DNA of 45,433 nucleotides from Desulfotomaculaceae bacterium (GCA_028709235.1 JAQVXL010000009.1:1-45433); one strand, 5' to 3'; numbered from the stretch's first letter, positions 7,958-16,932 are shown. A program made the numbers and translations. The notes: generated from the letters alone by a model not told the origin.

Positions 7958-8374
7958 CTAACACCTTCTCCTGGCGGGTTTGATAGAAATGTAAGCAATG
8001 GCCAGGAGAAAAATTCCAATCAAGATCCCGGTATAACCTGTCAACAGGCTTACCAGACCGCCGCCCAGCAAGGAACCAAAAGATTCACCGACTGCCCGGG
8101 CGCCTTGTTGAGCAGTCATAACGGCCTCCTGACCGTAAAAAAACGGCAGGATCCAGGATGCCAGGGGTATAACCAGACATTCGACGGCGGCAACCAGGCA
8201 GGCTTTGGTCCATATGACGCCAATTGACCGGGAGTTACGGTAGAAGAGATAGGCAAACAGTACCGTGCCAATTACAAAAACATAAAAAGCGGCCTTCGCT
8301 ACGGCTAGCGTCGCCAGAAAATATAAGAGAAGGCCGGTAAGCAGCCCGGCTGCGACAGCATTAAAAAGCCTCAT
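7958..8374 (-). CDS. Membrane protein of unknown function
   Basis: 138 residues with about four hydrophobic segments. Two are at the N-terminus (AVAAGLLTGLLLYFLATLAV and FYVFVIGTVLFAYLFY). One is in the middle (CLVAAVECLVIPLASWILPF). One is near the C-terminus (GYTGILIGIFLLAIAYISI), followed by a basic RRRC end. No family is recognised. The frame runs further upstream, but ATG 8374 has GGAGGG at correct spacing. It has its own terminator and is divergent from the Hsp20 gene. Confidence 0.7.
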   Translation of the reverse strand: MRLFNAVAAGLLTGLLLYFLATLAVAKAAFYVFVIGTVLFAYLFYRNSRSIGVIWTKACLVAAVECLVIPLASWILPFFYGQEAVMTAQQGARAVGESFGSLLGGGLVSLLTGYTGILIGIFLLAIAYISIKPARRRC

Positions 8375-8523
8375 AATCGCCCTCCTTTCTTGTTTTAGTA
8401 AAGTGTATGCTTGTACAGGCCGGATATTTCCTGAAAATCTAAACAAATCCGGACTGATGAGGGGGCAATATGGGGAATATATTAAATAAAAGTTAAAATT
8501 TTCTTAAAAATATTGGGACGATA

Positions 8524-8552
8524 TTGACAGTAATAAAACCTTATTTTATAAT
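8524..8552 (+). promoter_or_regulatory. Consensus sigma-A promoter for Hsp20
   Basis: TTGACA at 8524-8529, a 17-base spacer and TATAAT at 8547-8552: both hexamers match the consensus fully. Such a strong promoter makes sense for a heat-shock gene held down by a repressor whose operator lies immediately downstream. Confidence 0.9.
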
Positions 8553-8561
8553 TATATCAAA

Positions 8562-8578
8562 GGTCAAATAAGGTCAAA
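8562..8578 (+). promoter_or_regulatory. CtsR operator
   Basis: GGTCAAA-TAA-GGTCAAA is a perfect match to the known CtsR heptad direct repeat (A/GGTCAAANANA/GGTCAAA). It begins 9 bases after the -10 box, over the expected transcription start, where CtsR binding would block initiation. CtsR controls clp and small heat-shock genes in Firmicutes. No ctsR gene is in the window. Confidence 0.9.
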
Positions 8579-8645
8579 GGCAGTTAAATGATGCCGGGGC
8601 ATTACTAAATAATAATAACTATAATTATGTGGAGGTGTTTTTTTA

Positions 8646-9089
8646 ATGGCTTTAGTAAGGTGGGATCCGTTTCGTGAATTGGCAGGCCTGCAGGGAGCAA
8701 TAGCGAAGCTTTTTGACGATAACATAAGCTATTTGAGGATGCCGGAGGGCAACGCCAATCAGATTGCATTTCCAGTGGATATAAAGGAGACTCCGGAATC
8801 TGTCCTGATTAAGGCTGAACTGCCGGGGATGAAAAAAGAAGATATAAAAATTAATTTTAATGAAAACATACTGACCATTCAGGCTGAACGCAGCAAGGAA
8901 GAAAAAGAAGAAGGGGCGAATTATGTAAGGACCGAACGCAGCTATGGCTCGTACAGCAGGTCTTTCACAGTTGACATGCCGGTAAAACAAGCTGAGGCAA
9001 AGGCCAGTTACCAGGAAGGTGTCCTTGAAATAATGCTGCCCAAGGAGAAAGTTGAACCAAAGGAAGAAATCAATATTAAGGTTGAATAA
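8646..9089 (+). CDS. Hsp20/alpha-crystallin small heat-shock protein
   Basis: 147 residues. N-terminal MALVRWDPFRELAGLQGAI is typical of class A bacterial Hsp20. The alpha-crystallin domain runs from about residue 40 to 135 and includes ELPGMKKEDIKI, the GSYSRSFTVDMPV strand and the A-x-x-x-x-GVL motif (ASYQEGVLEIMLPK). Hsp20 oligomers hold unfolding proteins for refolding by disaggregases such as the ClpB encoded next. GGAGGTG precedes the ATG. It has its own sigma-A promoter, CtsR box and terminator. Confidence 0.96.
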   Translation: MALVRWDPFRELAGLQGAIAKLFDDNISYLRMPEGNANQIAFPVDIKETPESVLIKAELPGMKKEDIKINFNENILTIQAERSKEEKEEGANYVRTERSYGSYSRSFTVDMPVKQAEAKASYQEGVLEIMLPKEKVEPKEEINIKVE

Positions 9090-9121
9090 TTTAGATGCCC
9101 CGGCGATATATTCTTTTTTAT

Positions 9122-9151
9122 AACGAGGGAAGAGCAGTCCCCTCGTTTTTT
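9122..9151 (+). terminator. Intrinsic terminator between Hsp20 and ClpB genes
   Basis: AACGAGGG pairs with CCCTCGTT across a 10-base loop, with a run of six T. It would end the Hsp20 mRNA. No strong promoter is visible in the remaining 56 bases before clpB, so clpB may depend on partial read-through. Confidence 0.85.
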
Positions 9152-9207
9152 ACAGAGTTGGCCCGGTTTACCCGGTCCGACAGATACGATAAGAGAGGAG
9201 TGATTTT

Positions 9208-11799
9208 ATGAGGCTGGATAAACTGACCCTGAAAACCCAGGAAGCGCTTGAGGATGCGCAAAAACTTATGTCTGAATACGGTAACCAGCAAATGGAGAGT
9301 GAACACCTTTTACTGGGTTTGCTCCGGCAGGACGAGGGGCTGGTCAGGCAGATCCTGAAAAAACTTGAGATAGACATAGTTAAACTGACAAACCAGGTTC
9401 AGTCCGCTGTGGATCGGCTGCCAAAAGTGCGAGGCGCCGGCGGCGCCTACGTTTCCCAGGGGCTTTCCCAAATTGTTGACCTGGCCTGGAAAGAAGCGGA
9501 GAGGCTTAAGGATGAATATTTAAGCACTGAGCACATCTTACTGGGTATGGTCGCCAGCAGGGAAGGGGAAGCGGGGAAAATCCTGCGCGGGAACGGGGTT
9601 ACCCAGGACCGTGTTTACAAAATCCTGCTGGAAATCCGCGGCACCCAGCGTGTTACTGACCAGAACCCGGAAGACAAATACCAGTCACTGGCGCGCTATA
9701 CCAGAGACATGACTGAGCTCGCCCGCAAGGGTAAGATGGATCCGGTGATCGGCAGGGACGAGGAAATTCGCAGGGTAGTCCAGGTCCTTTCCAGGCGCAC
9801 AAAAAACAACCCTGTATTAATTGGTGAACCCGGCGTGGGTAAGACCGCTATAGCGGAAGGGCTGGCCCAGCGCATGGTGAGCGGCGATGTCCCCGAAAGT
9901 TTAAAGAATAAACGCCTGCTCAGCCTGGATATAGGCGCCATGATCGCAGGCTCAAAATACCGCGGTGAATTTGAGGACCGGCTAAAGGCAGTATTAAAGG
10001 AAATCAACGAAGCCCAGGGAGAAATTGTCCTTTTTATTGATGAACTGCATACCCTGGTGGGCGCCGGGGCGGCAGAAGGGGCCGTTGACGCGGCCAACAT
10101 GTTGAAGCCGGCGCTGGCAAGGGGTGAACTGCGCTGTGTGGGGGCTACTACCCTGGACGAGTACCGCAAGCATATAGAAAAAGACGCCGCGCTGGAACGC
10201 CGTTTTCAGCCTGTCTACGTTGGAGAGCCCAACGTAGAGGATACCATAGCCATCCTGCGGGGGCTTAAAGAAAAATATGAAGTGCACCACGGGGTGAGGA
10301 TTAAAGATACCGCTCTTGTTGCCGCGGCGACGCTGTCCCACCGTTATATTTCAGAGCGTTTTCTGCCTGATAAGGCCATTGATCTAATAGATGAGGCGGC
10401 GTCCCGGCTGCGGATAGAAATCGACAGCATGCCGACAGAGATAGATGAGATAGACAGGCGCATCAGGCAACTTGAAATTGAAAAGCAGGCGCTGGCCAAG
10501 GAGCAGGATAAGGCCAGCCAGGAACGGCTGGAGAAAATGGAAGATGAGCTGGGTGCTCTCAAATCAAGTATGGAAACCTTGAAGGAGCATTGGCGTAAGG
10601 AAAAAGAGCTGATCCAGAGCATCCGGGAAATCAAGGAAAGAATTGAAGAGACCCGGCTGCAGGAGCAGGCGGCGGAGCGGGATACCGACCTGGGCAGGGT
10701 AGCCGAGCTACGCTACGGCGTACTGCCGGATTTAGAAAGGCGTTTGCAGCAAAGCAACGAAAAGCTGGCAGAACTGCAAAAAGCGCATAAGATGTTGAAG
10801 GAAGAAGTGGACGAAGAAGATATTGCAGATGTGGTATCCAAATGGACCGGTGTCCCTGTATCCAGGATGCTGGAAGGGGAAGTGCAGAAACTGTTGCAGA
10901 TGGAAAAGCTCCTGACGGAAAGGGTGGTCGGCCAGGAATGGGCGGTACAGGCGGTTTCTGACGCAATCCGCCGGGCCAGGGCGGGAGTATCCGACCCGAA
11001 CAGGCCGATGGGATCTTTTATATTCCTGGGTCCCACCGGTGTCGGCAAAACCGAGTTGGCCAGGGCGCTGGCGCACTTTCTTTTTAATGACGAGCGAGCC
11101 ATGTTGCGTTTCGATATGAGCGAATATATGGAAAAACATACGGTCTCACGGCTGATCGGGGCGCCTCCCGGCTATGTCGGCTATGAGGAGGGCGGTCAGC
11201 TTACTGAAGCTGTACGACGCCGACCTTATGCGGTAATTCTGTTTGACGAGATCGAGAAGGCGCACCCGGATGTGTTTAACATTCTGCTGCAGCTGTTGGA
11301 TGATGGCCGCCTGACAGACGGACATGGCCGTACTGTGGATTTCCGGAATACCGTCGTGATCATGACCTCCAACTTGGGCAGTCACTGGTTCCGTGAAATC
11401 AGGGATGATAACCGCGCCGATCTGGAGTCCCGTGTGATGGATGAGCTGAGGGCTAACTTCCGGCCTGAGTTTCTGAACCGTGTTGACGAAATCGTGATTT
11501 TCAACAACCTGGGCAGGGATGAAATCGCCCGGATTGTAGATATCCAACTGCTCCTTCTGAAACAGCGCCTGGAAAAACTCGGCTTCAACCTGGAAGTTGC
11601 AGAGGAGACTAAAACGCTGCTGGCGGAAGAAGGATTCGATCCGGTCTACGGAGCGAGGCCCCTGAAGAGGACTATTCAAAAGCGGTTGGAGAACCCGCTT
11701 TCGGTACACCTGCTGGAAGGGAAGAAAGCTCGCGGCGGCGTTCTGGTAAAAGTGGATCCGGTGAGCGGCAGTCTGATCTTTGAAGACCGGACGGAATGA
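9208..11799 (+). CDS. clpB: ClpB protein disaggregase
   Basis: 863 residues, full ClpB length. The N domain (1-145) has two Clp repeats. NBD1 has Walker A GEPGVGKT at 206-213, Walker B VLFIDE near 274-279 and the ERRFQPV arginine fingers near 330. The coiled-coil M domain covers about 405-530, and its presence separates ClpB from ClpA/C. NBD2 has GPTGVGKT at 608-615 and ILFDE at 677-681. With DnaK it pulls proteins out of aggregates using ATP. AGAGGAG precedes the ATG. It follows Hsp20, the partner that keeps aggregates accessible. Confidence 0.97.
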   Translation: MRLDKLTLKTQEALEDAQKLMSEYGNQQMESEHLLLGLLRQDEGLVRQILKKLEIDIVKLTNQVQSAVDRLPKVRGAGGAYVSQGLSQIVDLAWKEAERLKDEYLSTEHILLGMVASREGEAGKILRGNGVTQDRVYKILLEIRGTQRVTDQNPEDKYQSLARYTRDMTELARKGKMDPVIGRDEEIRRVVQVLSRRTKNNPVLIGEPGVGKTAIAEGLAQRMVSGDVPESLKNKRLLSLDIGAMIAGSKYRGEFEDRLKAVLKEINEAQGEIVLFIDELHTLVGAGAAEGAVDAANMLKPALARGELRCVGATTLDEYRKHIEKDAALERRFQPVYVGEPNVEDTIAILRGLKEKYEVHHGVRIKDTALVAAATLSHRYISERFLPDKAIDLIDEAASRLRIEIDSMPTEIDEIDRRIRQLEIEKQALAKEQDKASQERLEKMEDELGALKSSMETLKEHWRKEKELIQSIREIKERIEETRLQEQAAERDTDLGRVAELRYGVLPDLERRLQQSNEKLAELQKAHKMLKEEVDEEDIADVVSKWTGVPVSRMLEGEVQKLLQMEKLLTERVVGQEWAVQAVSDAIRRARAGVSDPNRPMGSFIFLGPTGVGKTELARALAHFLFNDERAMLRFDMSEYMEKHTVSRLIGAPPGYVGYEEGGQLTEAVRRRPYAVILFDEIEKAHPDVFNILLQLLDDGRLTDGHGRTVDFRNTVVIMTSNLGSHWFREIRDDNRADLESRVMDELRANFRPEFLNRVDEIVIFNNLGRDEIARIVDIQLLLLKQRLEKLGFNLEVAEETKTLLAEEGFDPVYGARPLKRTIQKRLENPLSVHLLEGKKARGGVLVKVDPVSGSLIFEDRTE

Positions 11800-11809
11800 A
11801 ATTAACAAG

Positions 11810-12169
11810 GGGACACACCGAAAAGCCGGGATAAACCGGCATAGGGTAGGGGATGAGAGAGCCTTACGTGGGAAGGAGTAGCTGCACCACCACGGCCCCG
11901 AGTCATTTGCAGGCAGCCGCGAGGCCGCACGTGAAGCGTTGACAGGGGAAAACGCAGGCCAGCCATTGAGCTCCGAAATCACCCTTCCGGGGTGCCGACC
12001 TTGTGGTGTGAAAGGGAAGGCAACACGTTATAACGGCGAGAAGCAGCGAACCATACCCAAACCAAAGGCTTCGCGTCAGACCCGAGGTAGGAGCCGTATG
12101 AGGTAGTTTCTCACGTACGGATTCTGTGCGGGGGGGCACCCGGCAACGGGTGTCCCTACCGCGATTCTT
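11810..12169 (+). mobile_element. Group II intron remnant, ORF-less (copy 1)
   Basis: About 360 bases, nearly identical to both ends of the longer copy at 41332-42436. The left part (to about 12048) matches the intron 5' end. The right part holds domain V at about 12091-12124 (GAGCCGTATGAGG ... CTCACGTACGG) and a domain VI-like hairpin, GGGCACCCG-GCAA-CGGGTGTCCC. The whole middle, including the maturase gene, is missing. The junction falls at a CATACC sequence that occurs twice in copy 2, which suggests deletion between short repeats. The base of domain V has an extra base and a mismatch relative to copy 2, so self-splicing is unlikely. The ends are set by alignment of the two copies and are uncertain by several bases. 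Confidence 0.85.
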
Positions 12170-12264
12170 TTGTATGCATTCCTGCAAAATGAGGAATGTC
12201 CCCGCTCCCCTATTTAAATGTGACTGAGGAAAAGAAGTTTTTGTTCAAAAGATTAGTGCTGCTG

Positions 12265-12294
12265 TTGCCGCAGGACATTTTAATATTATATAAT
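12265..12294 (+). promoter_or_regulatory. Possible sigma-A promoter for hflX
   Basis: TTGCCG (12265-12270), an 18-base spacer and a perfect TATAAT (12289-12294), about 30 bases before the hflX start. Confidence 0.45.
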
Positions 12295-12324
12295 CGCTGT
12301 AATGTTAAATAGTCAGGAGAGATT

Positions 12325-13590
12325 TTGTTGGCATTGGAAAACCGGCGGGAAAAAGCAATTCTCGTAGATATAGAATTGACGAGGGACGACCCCGAACAGA
12401 CGGCGTATTCCTTTGAAGAACTAGCCCGGTTGGCAGATACAGCCGGCGCTGATGTCCTGCAGCAGGTGTTTCAGAAAAGGAACAAGCCTGATGCTGTGAC
12501 TTTTCTCGGTCAAGGCAAAGCGGAGGAATTGGGTGTGCTCTGCCGGGATAATGGCGCCGACCTGGCTATTTTTGACCGGGAGCTTTCTGCCGTCCAGGCC
12601 CGCAACTTAGAGGAAATTACCGGTGTCAGGATTATTGACCGGACTCAGCTGATCCTTGACATATTCGCCGGCAGGGCTAAAACAAGTGAGGGCAAGCTGC
12701 AGGTTGAGCTCGCCCAGCTTAATTATCTTCTGCCGCGCCTTACCGGGCGGGGAACTGCAATGTCTCGTCTGGGTGGCGGCATCGGCACCAGAGGCCCTGG
12801 TGAAACAAAGCTGGAAATTGACCGCCGGCGCATCCGTAAGCGTATAGCGGACCTGAACGCGGAGATCAAGGAAGTAAAAAAACATCGTGACTTATTGCGG
12901 CGGAGCCGCAGGGAAATCCCAATTCCCCTGGTAGCACTGGTGGGATATACAAATGCGGGAAAATCTACAATTCTCAGGGAACTGACAGGAGCAGGCGTAC
13001 TGGTGGAGGATAAGCTTTTTGCTACCCTCGATCCCACTACACGCCGCGTGATCCTGCCAAATAACGAGGTAATTTTGTTAACTGATACTGTGGGATTTAT
13101 CCAAAACCTGCCCCACCACCTGGTAGCGGCGTTCAGGGCTACCCTGGAAGAAGTAGTAGAGGCCGATTTGCTTCTGCATGTTGTTGACGCTTCTCATCCC
13201 AATGCTGAAAATCATATTGAAGCCGTGCACGGGGTTCTTGAGTCGCTGGGAGCAGCGGATAAACCATTTATCATGGTATATAATAAATTTGACCTTTTAC
13301 CGGACGGACATCTTCCGTCGTTTGAAAAAGGGCAGCAGGGGGTAGCCCTTTCTGCCCACAAGGGATGGGGGTTTGCAGAACTGCTGGAAGACATCGCCCG
13401 GGCATTCATCTCCAGGCGGCTGCGAAAAACATATTTTATTCCTTACGACAAAAGCTGGCTGCTACCGCTGTTGCATGAAAAGGGAAAAGTACTGCGTAAG
13501 GAACACGGTGAAAAAGGAGTAACACTTGATGTGGAAATAGAGACCGTCTGGGCTAACAGGGTGGAGTCAAGGATTAAAGAGAACATCTGA
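12325..13590 (+). CDS. hflX: GTPase HflX
   Basis: 421 residues. The N-terminal HflX domain ends in the Gly-rich loop RLGGGIGTRGPGETKLE (148-164), and a basic helical linker follows. The G domain has G1 GYTNAGKST (207-215), G3 DTVGF (254-258) and G4 NKFD (about 315). HflX binds the large ribosomal subunit and rescues stalled or heat-damaged ribosomes. TTG starts at 12325 and 12328 are possible; the latter is 8 bases from GGAG. The copy 1 intron lies directly upstream. Confidence 0.95.
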   Translation: MLALENRREKAILVDIELTRDDPEQTAYSFEELARLADTAGADVLQQVFQKRNKPDAVTFLGQGKAEELGVLCRDNGADLAIFDRELSAVQARNLEEITGVRIIDRTQLILDIFAGRAKTSEGKLQVELAQLNYLLPRLTGRGTAMSRLGGGIGTRGPGETKLEIDRRRIRKRIADLNAEIKEVKKHRDLLRRSRREIPIPLVALVGYTNAGKSTILRELTGAGVLVEDKLFATLDPTTRRVILPNNEVILLTDTVGFIQNLPHHLVAAFRATLEEVVEADLLLHVVDASHPNAENHIEAVHGVLESLGAADKPFIMVYNKFDLLPDGHLPSFEKGQQGVALSAHKGWGFAELLEDIARAFISRRLRKTYFIPYDKSWLLPLLHEKGKVLRKEHGEKGVTLDVEIETVWANRVESRIKENI

Positions 13591-13728
13591 ACCTATGCAC
13601 ATATGCCCTTGTAAATAATCCCAGTGAGCTTATATGGTACTTTAGTAGTATAGAATTAGGACCCTTTATTACTACAGTTTCATGTTTGCACTGACGATTA
13701 TTTTTAGGAAACAAGGCAGGTGATCCAG

Positions 13729-14028
13729 GTGAAAATCAACTGGCCGGGTGGAAATGGAACTCTAAAAACTTGCACTGACCAGATGAAAAAAGATAATGAT
13801 GTGCAAAAAGGGCAACAAGACGGCCAAATCATTGGAGATAGTGCGGAAATTTCACGGGAAACAATGGAAAGGCTAACATATCGCAGTATGCTTGGCAAAT
13901 GGCCGTCCGTCCGGGAGAACCTGGTAGCTGCTCTAAAAAAAAGCATTCAGGACGGTTCTTATCAGCCGGACAGCAAAAAAATCGCTGCCGGTATCTCGTA
14001 CAGGCATCTGAACAAAACTAGGACGTAA
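13729..14028 (+). CDS. flgM: FlgM-like anti-sigma-28 factor
   Basis: 99 residues. The C-terminal half has the FlgM pattern: DSAEISRE (about 37-44), then WPSVRENLVAALKKSIQDG (58-76) and YQPDSKKIA. FlgM binds and silences the flagellar/sigma-28 family factor. An upstream GTG at 13720 also opens the frame, but GTG 13729 sits 8 bases from GGCAGG. A sigma-28-like gene follows after the riboswitch region on the same strand. No flagellar structural gene is in the window, so this pair may be detached from the main flagellar cluster. The N-terminal 35 residues are not conserved sequence that I recognise. Confidence 0.85.
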   Translation: MKINWPGGNGTLKTCTDQMKKDNDVQKGQQDGQIIGDSAEISRETMERLTYRSMLGKWPSVRENLVAALKKSIQDGSYQPDSKKIAAGISYRHLNKTRT

Positions 14029-14115
14029 AGCAGACAATATATTGGCCGCGCGGCTCTATAGTCCGCCATAGGTTATATTTGGTACGATATTATTAAATGT
14101 TATCAATAATAAAAT

Positions 14116-14139
14116 GAGCTGTTTAACAGGCTCGTTTTT
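14116..14139 (+). terminator. Terminator after flgM-like gene
   Basis: GAGCTGTT pairs with AACAGGCTC (one bulged G) and is followed by GTTTTTG. It separates the anti-sigma transcript from the riboswitch-controlled one. Confidence 0.65.
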
Positions 14140-14210
14140 GTTTTTAAAAAACTTTTATATGCAAAATTGTCATTAATCATGATTTTTTTTAGAAATATTT
14201 TCATAAAAGT

Positions 14211-14253
14211 TTTTTTGTTGCAGGATTATGTTTTTTTTTGTTGCAGGATTATG
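14211..14253 (+). repeat. Two copies of a 20-base direct repeat
   Basis: TTTTTTGTTGCAGGATTATG occurs at 14211-14230 and 14234-14253. A third, decayed start (TTTTTTATTGTTG) follows. It looks like slippage duplication in AT-rich non-coding DNA upstream of the riboswitch. Confidence 0.85.
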
Positions 14254-14317
14254 TTTTTTATTGTTGAATGATTAGCTTACGGAATAGGAAATTTGTACCT
14301 TTATAATTAAATATTAC

Positions 14318-14427
14318 TATCGGAGAGGGCAAACTTCTTGAAAGGGAAGGGCGCAAAGCTACGGGCCTAAAGCTAATATTTCCTGTTTACTGGAATATTG
14401 GCCAAGGCGGCTGGGTTGCCGGGACTG
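14318..14427 (+). ncRNA. Cyclic-di-GMP-I riboswitch (GEMM-I)
   Basis: The conserved GEMM-I elements appear in order: AGGGCAAAC; a P2 hairpin closed by a GAAA-type loop (CTTCTTGAAAGGGAAG); GGCGCAAAGCTACGGGCCTAA; a variable arm; and GGCGGCTGGGTTGCCG. This agrees closely with the Vibrio Vc2 aptamer (GACGCAAAGCCTCCGGCCTAA ... GGGTTACCG). A TATAAT lies just upstream at 14302-14307. A terminator at 14439-14466 follows, so control is probably by transcription attenuation. The regulated gene is the sigma factor at 14545. Confidence 0.93.
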
Positions 14428-14438
14428 TATATTAGGAT

Positions 14439-14466
14439 CAAGCCCTTTCTATCAGGCTTGTTTTTT
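14439..14466 (+). terminator. Riboswitch expression-platform terminator
   Basis: CAAGCC pairs with GGCTTG over a 10-base loop, followed by six T. It lies between the c-di-GMP aptamer and the sigma factor start, the usual position for a ligand-dependent terminator. I could not determine from sequence whether c-di-GMP turns the gene on or off. Confidence 0.8.
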
Positions 14467-14544
14467 GTTTGCCTTGTTTGCCTGATGATAAGGCAGTTCC
14501 CAGGCAGAATATTACTACTAAGAAAAACAGGAGAGTGTGGGTAC

Positions 14545-15300
14545 ATGGCTGTCACCGATGAGATTTGGCAGAAGTATCGCCAGTCCAGGGACGCAGGGCT
14601 AAAAAATGATATTGTATTGGCTCATCTGTCTCTTGTTAAATATCTCGCCGGTCGGCTGGCGGTAAAGCTACCTGCTTTTATCGGCCAGGAGGATCTGGAG
14701 AGTTATGGTATTTTTGGTCTCCTGGGGGCTGTGGAGAAGTATAACCCTGACCTGGGTGTAAGCTTCAATGCTTATGCGTGTAGTCGGATCCGCGGGGCCA
14801 TGATCGATGAAATCAGGAAGCTTAACTGGATTCCCCGTACCTTATGGAAGAAAATCCAACTGCTTAAAACAACCAGGGAAAGGTTGCAAAAAGAATTTGG
14901 AGATCCGGTCAGACCTGAAGTATTGGCCGAAGCTATGGGAATTACGATATCAGATTTGTATAAACTAGAAGGGAAGGTGAACCTTCTTTCCTTGTCCTCC
15001 CTGGATGATACTGTATCACTGGCAGACGGTGAACGGGTGAGGTGGGGAGATATGATTCAGGACTCTGACAGCCCCGATCCATTGGACACGCTAGAGAAGG
15101 AAGAGAGTAAGCAATTTCTGATCAAAGCTATTGAGGAACTACCGGAAAAAGACCGCATTGTCCTGGCGCTTTATTACCAGGAGGAGCTGACATTAAAGGA
15201 AATCGGGAAGGTCCTGGATGTTACCGAGTCGAGAGTTTGCCAACTGCATACTAGAGCCCTGAAAAGGCTTAGGATTAAGCTGGAACAGAAAGCTTATTGA
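14545..15300 (+). CDS. fliA: Sigma-28 family (FliA/SigD/WhiG-type) sigma factor
   Basis: 251 residues, typical length. Region 2 (about 23-93) contains DLESYGIFGLLGAVEKYNP, FNAYACSRIRGAMIDEIR and NWIPR. Region 3 covers about 100-150. Region 4 has LALYYQEELTLKEIGKVL and the recognition helix TESRVCQLHTRALKRL. The frame extends upstream through the riboswitch, but ATG 14545, after AGGAGAG, is the family start. In other bacteria this sigma class drives late flagellar and chemotaxis genes, or development (WhiG). The FlgM-like gene upstream is its likely antagonist, and a c-di-GMP riboswitch controls its mRNA. Confidence 0.92.
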   Translation: MAVTDEIWQKYRQSRDAGLKNDIVLAHLSLVKYLAGRLAVKLPAFIGQEDLESYGIFGLLGAVEKYNPDLGVSFNAYACSRIRGAMIDEIRKLNWIPRTLWKKIQLLKTTRERLQKEFGDPVRPEVLAEAMGITISDLYKLEGKVNLLSLSSLDDTVSLADGERVRWGDMIQDSDSPDPLDTLEKEESKQFLIKAIEELPEKDRIVLALYYQEELTLKEIGKVLDVTESRVCQLHTRALKRLRIKLEQKAY

Positions 15301-15414
15301 ATACACACGATCACTATTTAGGGCATCAAGATCGAGAAACACAGTACAATACTAACGACTCACGACCCAAATGCCAAGCGGATTCAAAACCAGGGAGAAT
15401 TTATCTGCAACCTG

Positions 15415-15437
15415 AAAAGCCCTTAAGGGCTTTTTTT
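15415..15437 (+). terminator. Intrinsic terminator after sigma factor
   Basis: AAAAGCCCTTAAGGGCTTTTTTT: a self-complementary stem followed by a T run. The 110 bases between the sigma factor stop and this hairpin hold only a possible GGCAT/ATGCC long-range pairing. Confidence 0.8.
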
Positions 15438-15494
15438 AGCTCTTTTATTTCCCCGTAAAACAGGTTAAATTAGAAGAGGCCGGGAGGTGTTAAA

Positions 15495-16235
15495 TTGAGG
15501 ATATTCGCAATCGGGGATGTTCATCTGTCCTTTCGTAAAAGGGTTAACCCGGCTGCCTGGGACAGCGTTGAGGTCTATAAACCAATGGATATATTTGGAG
15601 AGGTGTGGCGGGAACATTACAGGAAGATTTATAAAAACTGGATTAATACAGTAAAAACAGGTGACATCGTCCTCATGCCCGGTGATATTTCCTGGGCTTT
15701 AAAACTTGCTGAGGCCAGGTTTGATCTTGAATTTCTCGGACTGCTGCCGGGTACTGTCATATGTGTGGCCGGCAATCATGATTACTGGTGGCAGAGCCTG
15801 GCGCAGGTCCGGGCAGCCCTGCCTGATAATATGGCAGTTATTCAAAATGATCATATGCTTGTCGGTGATATCGCCATATGCGGTTCCAGAGGGTGGTGGT
15901 GCCCCGGCGCACAATGCTTTACCAGTGATGATATGAAGATATACCGCAGGGAATTAATCCGGATGGATAATTCCCTCAAGAGTGTTGATTTAAGAAAGGT
16001 TAAGGATATAATTGTATTGATTCACTTTATGCCTACGGCAGAGAACCACGAAAAAAATGAATTTATTGAAATGTTTCAAAAATACGGGGTAAGCACCGTG
16101 ATATACAGCCACCTGCATGGTGGGGCAGTGCGCCTGCGTTTGCCGGAAAACGCCTGGGATATTAACTTCCATCTTGTAAGCGCTGATTTTCTAAGCTTTT
16201 TCCCTCTCCTGATCAGGGATTTAAAAACAAATTGA
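15495..16235 (+). CDS. Metallophosphoesterase
   Basis: 246 residues of the calcineurin-like phosphoesterase fold. Metal-binding motifs in order are GDVH (7-10), PGDISW (62-67), GNHDYWW (93-99), IHFMP (about 177) and YSHLHGG (about 205). The start is TTG, with GGGAGGTG upstream. The substrate is unknown; it belongs to the small COG1768-like group of cytoplasmic phosphohydrolases. The HAD phosphatase gene follows after about 30 bases and the two may be co-transcribed. Confidence 0.9.
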   Translation: MRIFAIGDVHLSFRKRVNPAAWDSVEVYKPMDIFGEVWREHYRKIYKNWINTVKTGDIVLMPGDISWALKLAEARFDLEFLGLLPGTVICVAGNHDYWWQSLAQVRAALPDNMAVIQNDHMLVGDIAICGSRGWWCPGAQCFTSDDMKIYRRELIRMDNSLKSVDLRKVKDIIVLIHFMPTAENHEKNEFIEMFQKYGVSTVIYSHLHGGAVRLRLPENAWDINFHLVSADFLSFFPLLIRDLKTN

Positions 16236-16266
16236 CAGGATTAACAAAGTTTATTTAAGAATAGGA

Positions 16267-16905
16267 ATGATTTTTTTGCAGACGGAAGCGGTTTTGTTTG
16301 ACCTGGACGGTACATTAGTTGATTCACTGCCTCTGATATTCAGGACCTACCGGCACGTGTTTGATGAAATGGGCCTAAAGTGGGATGAAAAAGGTATTGA
16401 AAATATGATTGGGCTGCCGTTAAAGGATATCGGGAAGCATTTTACAGGGAAAGAAGAGTCTCGTTTTGAAGATCTTTACCAGATTTACTACCATCGTGAT
16501 CTTGCTCTTTTTACCAGGCTTTTTCCCGGCACCTTGGCTATGTTGAGCAATCTTGAAAAACGGCAAATAAAACTAGGTATTGTAACTTCTAAGGGAAAGC
16601 CCGGCACTGCAAGGACCACAGCTTTTACCGGAATTGATCGTTTTATGGACGTAATAATTACCGCGCATGACCTGTTAAAGCACAAACCAGACCCGGAGCC
16701 GCTGCTTCATGCTGTAAAATTTCTCGGAGCGCATGTTTCCAGGACCATATATATTGGTGACAGCAGGTTTGACATTTTAACCGGCCGGAATGCTGGCGCC
16801 CGTACCCTGGGGGTAACATGGGGACTTGCCGGACGCGAAGAAATGGTATCACTGCAGCCTGATGGGATAATAGACAGGTGGGACGAACTGATGAAGTATA
16901 TCTAG
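16267..16905 (+). CDS. HAD-family phosphatase (PpaX/phosphoglycolate phosphatase-like)
   Basis: 212 residues. Motif I is FDLDGT, with nucleophile Asp12 and Asp14. The helical cap covers about 17-85. Motif II is VTSKGK and motif III Lys is in HKPDPEPL. Motif IV is YIGDSRFD. The layout matches pyrophosphatase PpaX and phosphoglycolate phosphatase; the true substrate cannot be read from sequence. The ATG at 16267 abuts AGGA; TTG at 16276 is better spaced. It lies between the phosphoesterase and DUF503 genes with short gaps. Confidence 0.88.
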   Translation: MIFLQTEAVLFDLDGTLVDSLPLIFRTYRHVFDEMGLKWDEKGIENMIGLPLKDIGKHFTGKEESRFEDLYQIYYHRDLALFTRLFPGTLAMLSNLEKRQIKLGIVTSKGKPGTARTTAFTGIDRFMDVIITAHDLLKHKPDPEPLLHAVKFLGAHVSRTIYIGDSRFDILTGRNAGARTLGVTWGLAGREEMVSLQPDGIIDRWDELMKYI

Positions 16906-16932
16906 TGAGTTTTTATGCCGGAGGTATGACAT

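Noticed and set aside
11903-12187. Leftward open frames across the first intron remnant, also seen at 41413-41793
   Set aside because: They are antisense to intron RNA, and the repeat between copies is explained by the intron.
14398-14544. N-terminal extension of the sigma factor frame
   Set aside because: This stretch is the riboswitch and its terminator; the family start at 14545 has its own ribosome binding site.
15300-15414. GGCAT/ATGCC long-range pairing after the sigma factor gene
   Set aside because: Only five pairs, with no further supporting structure or downstream target beyond the terminator.
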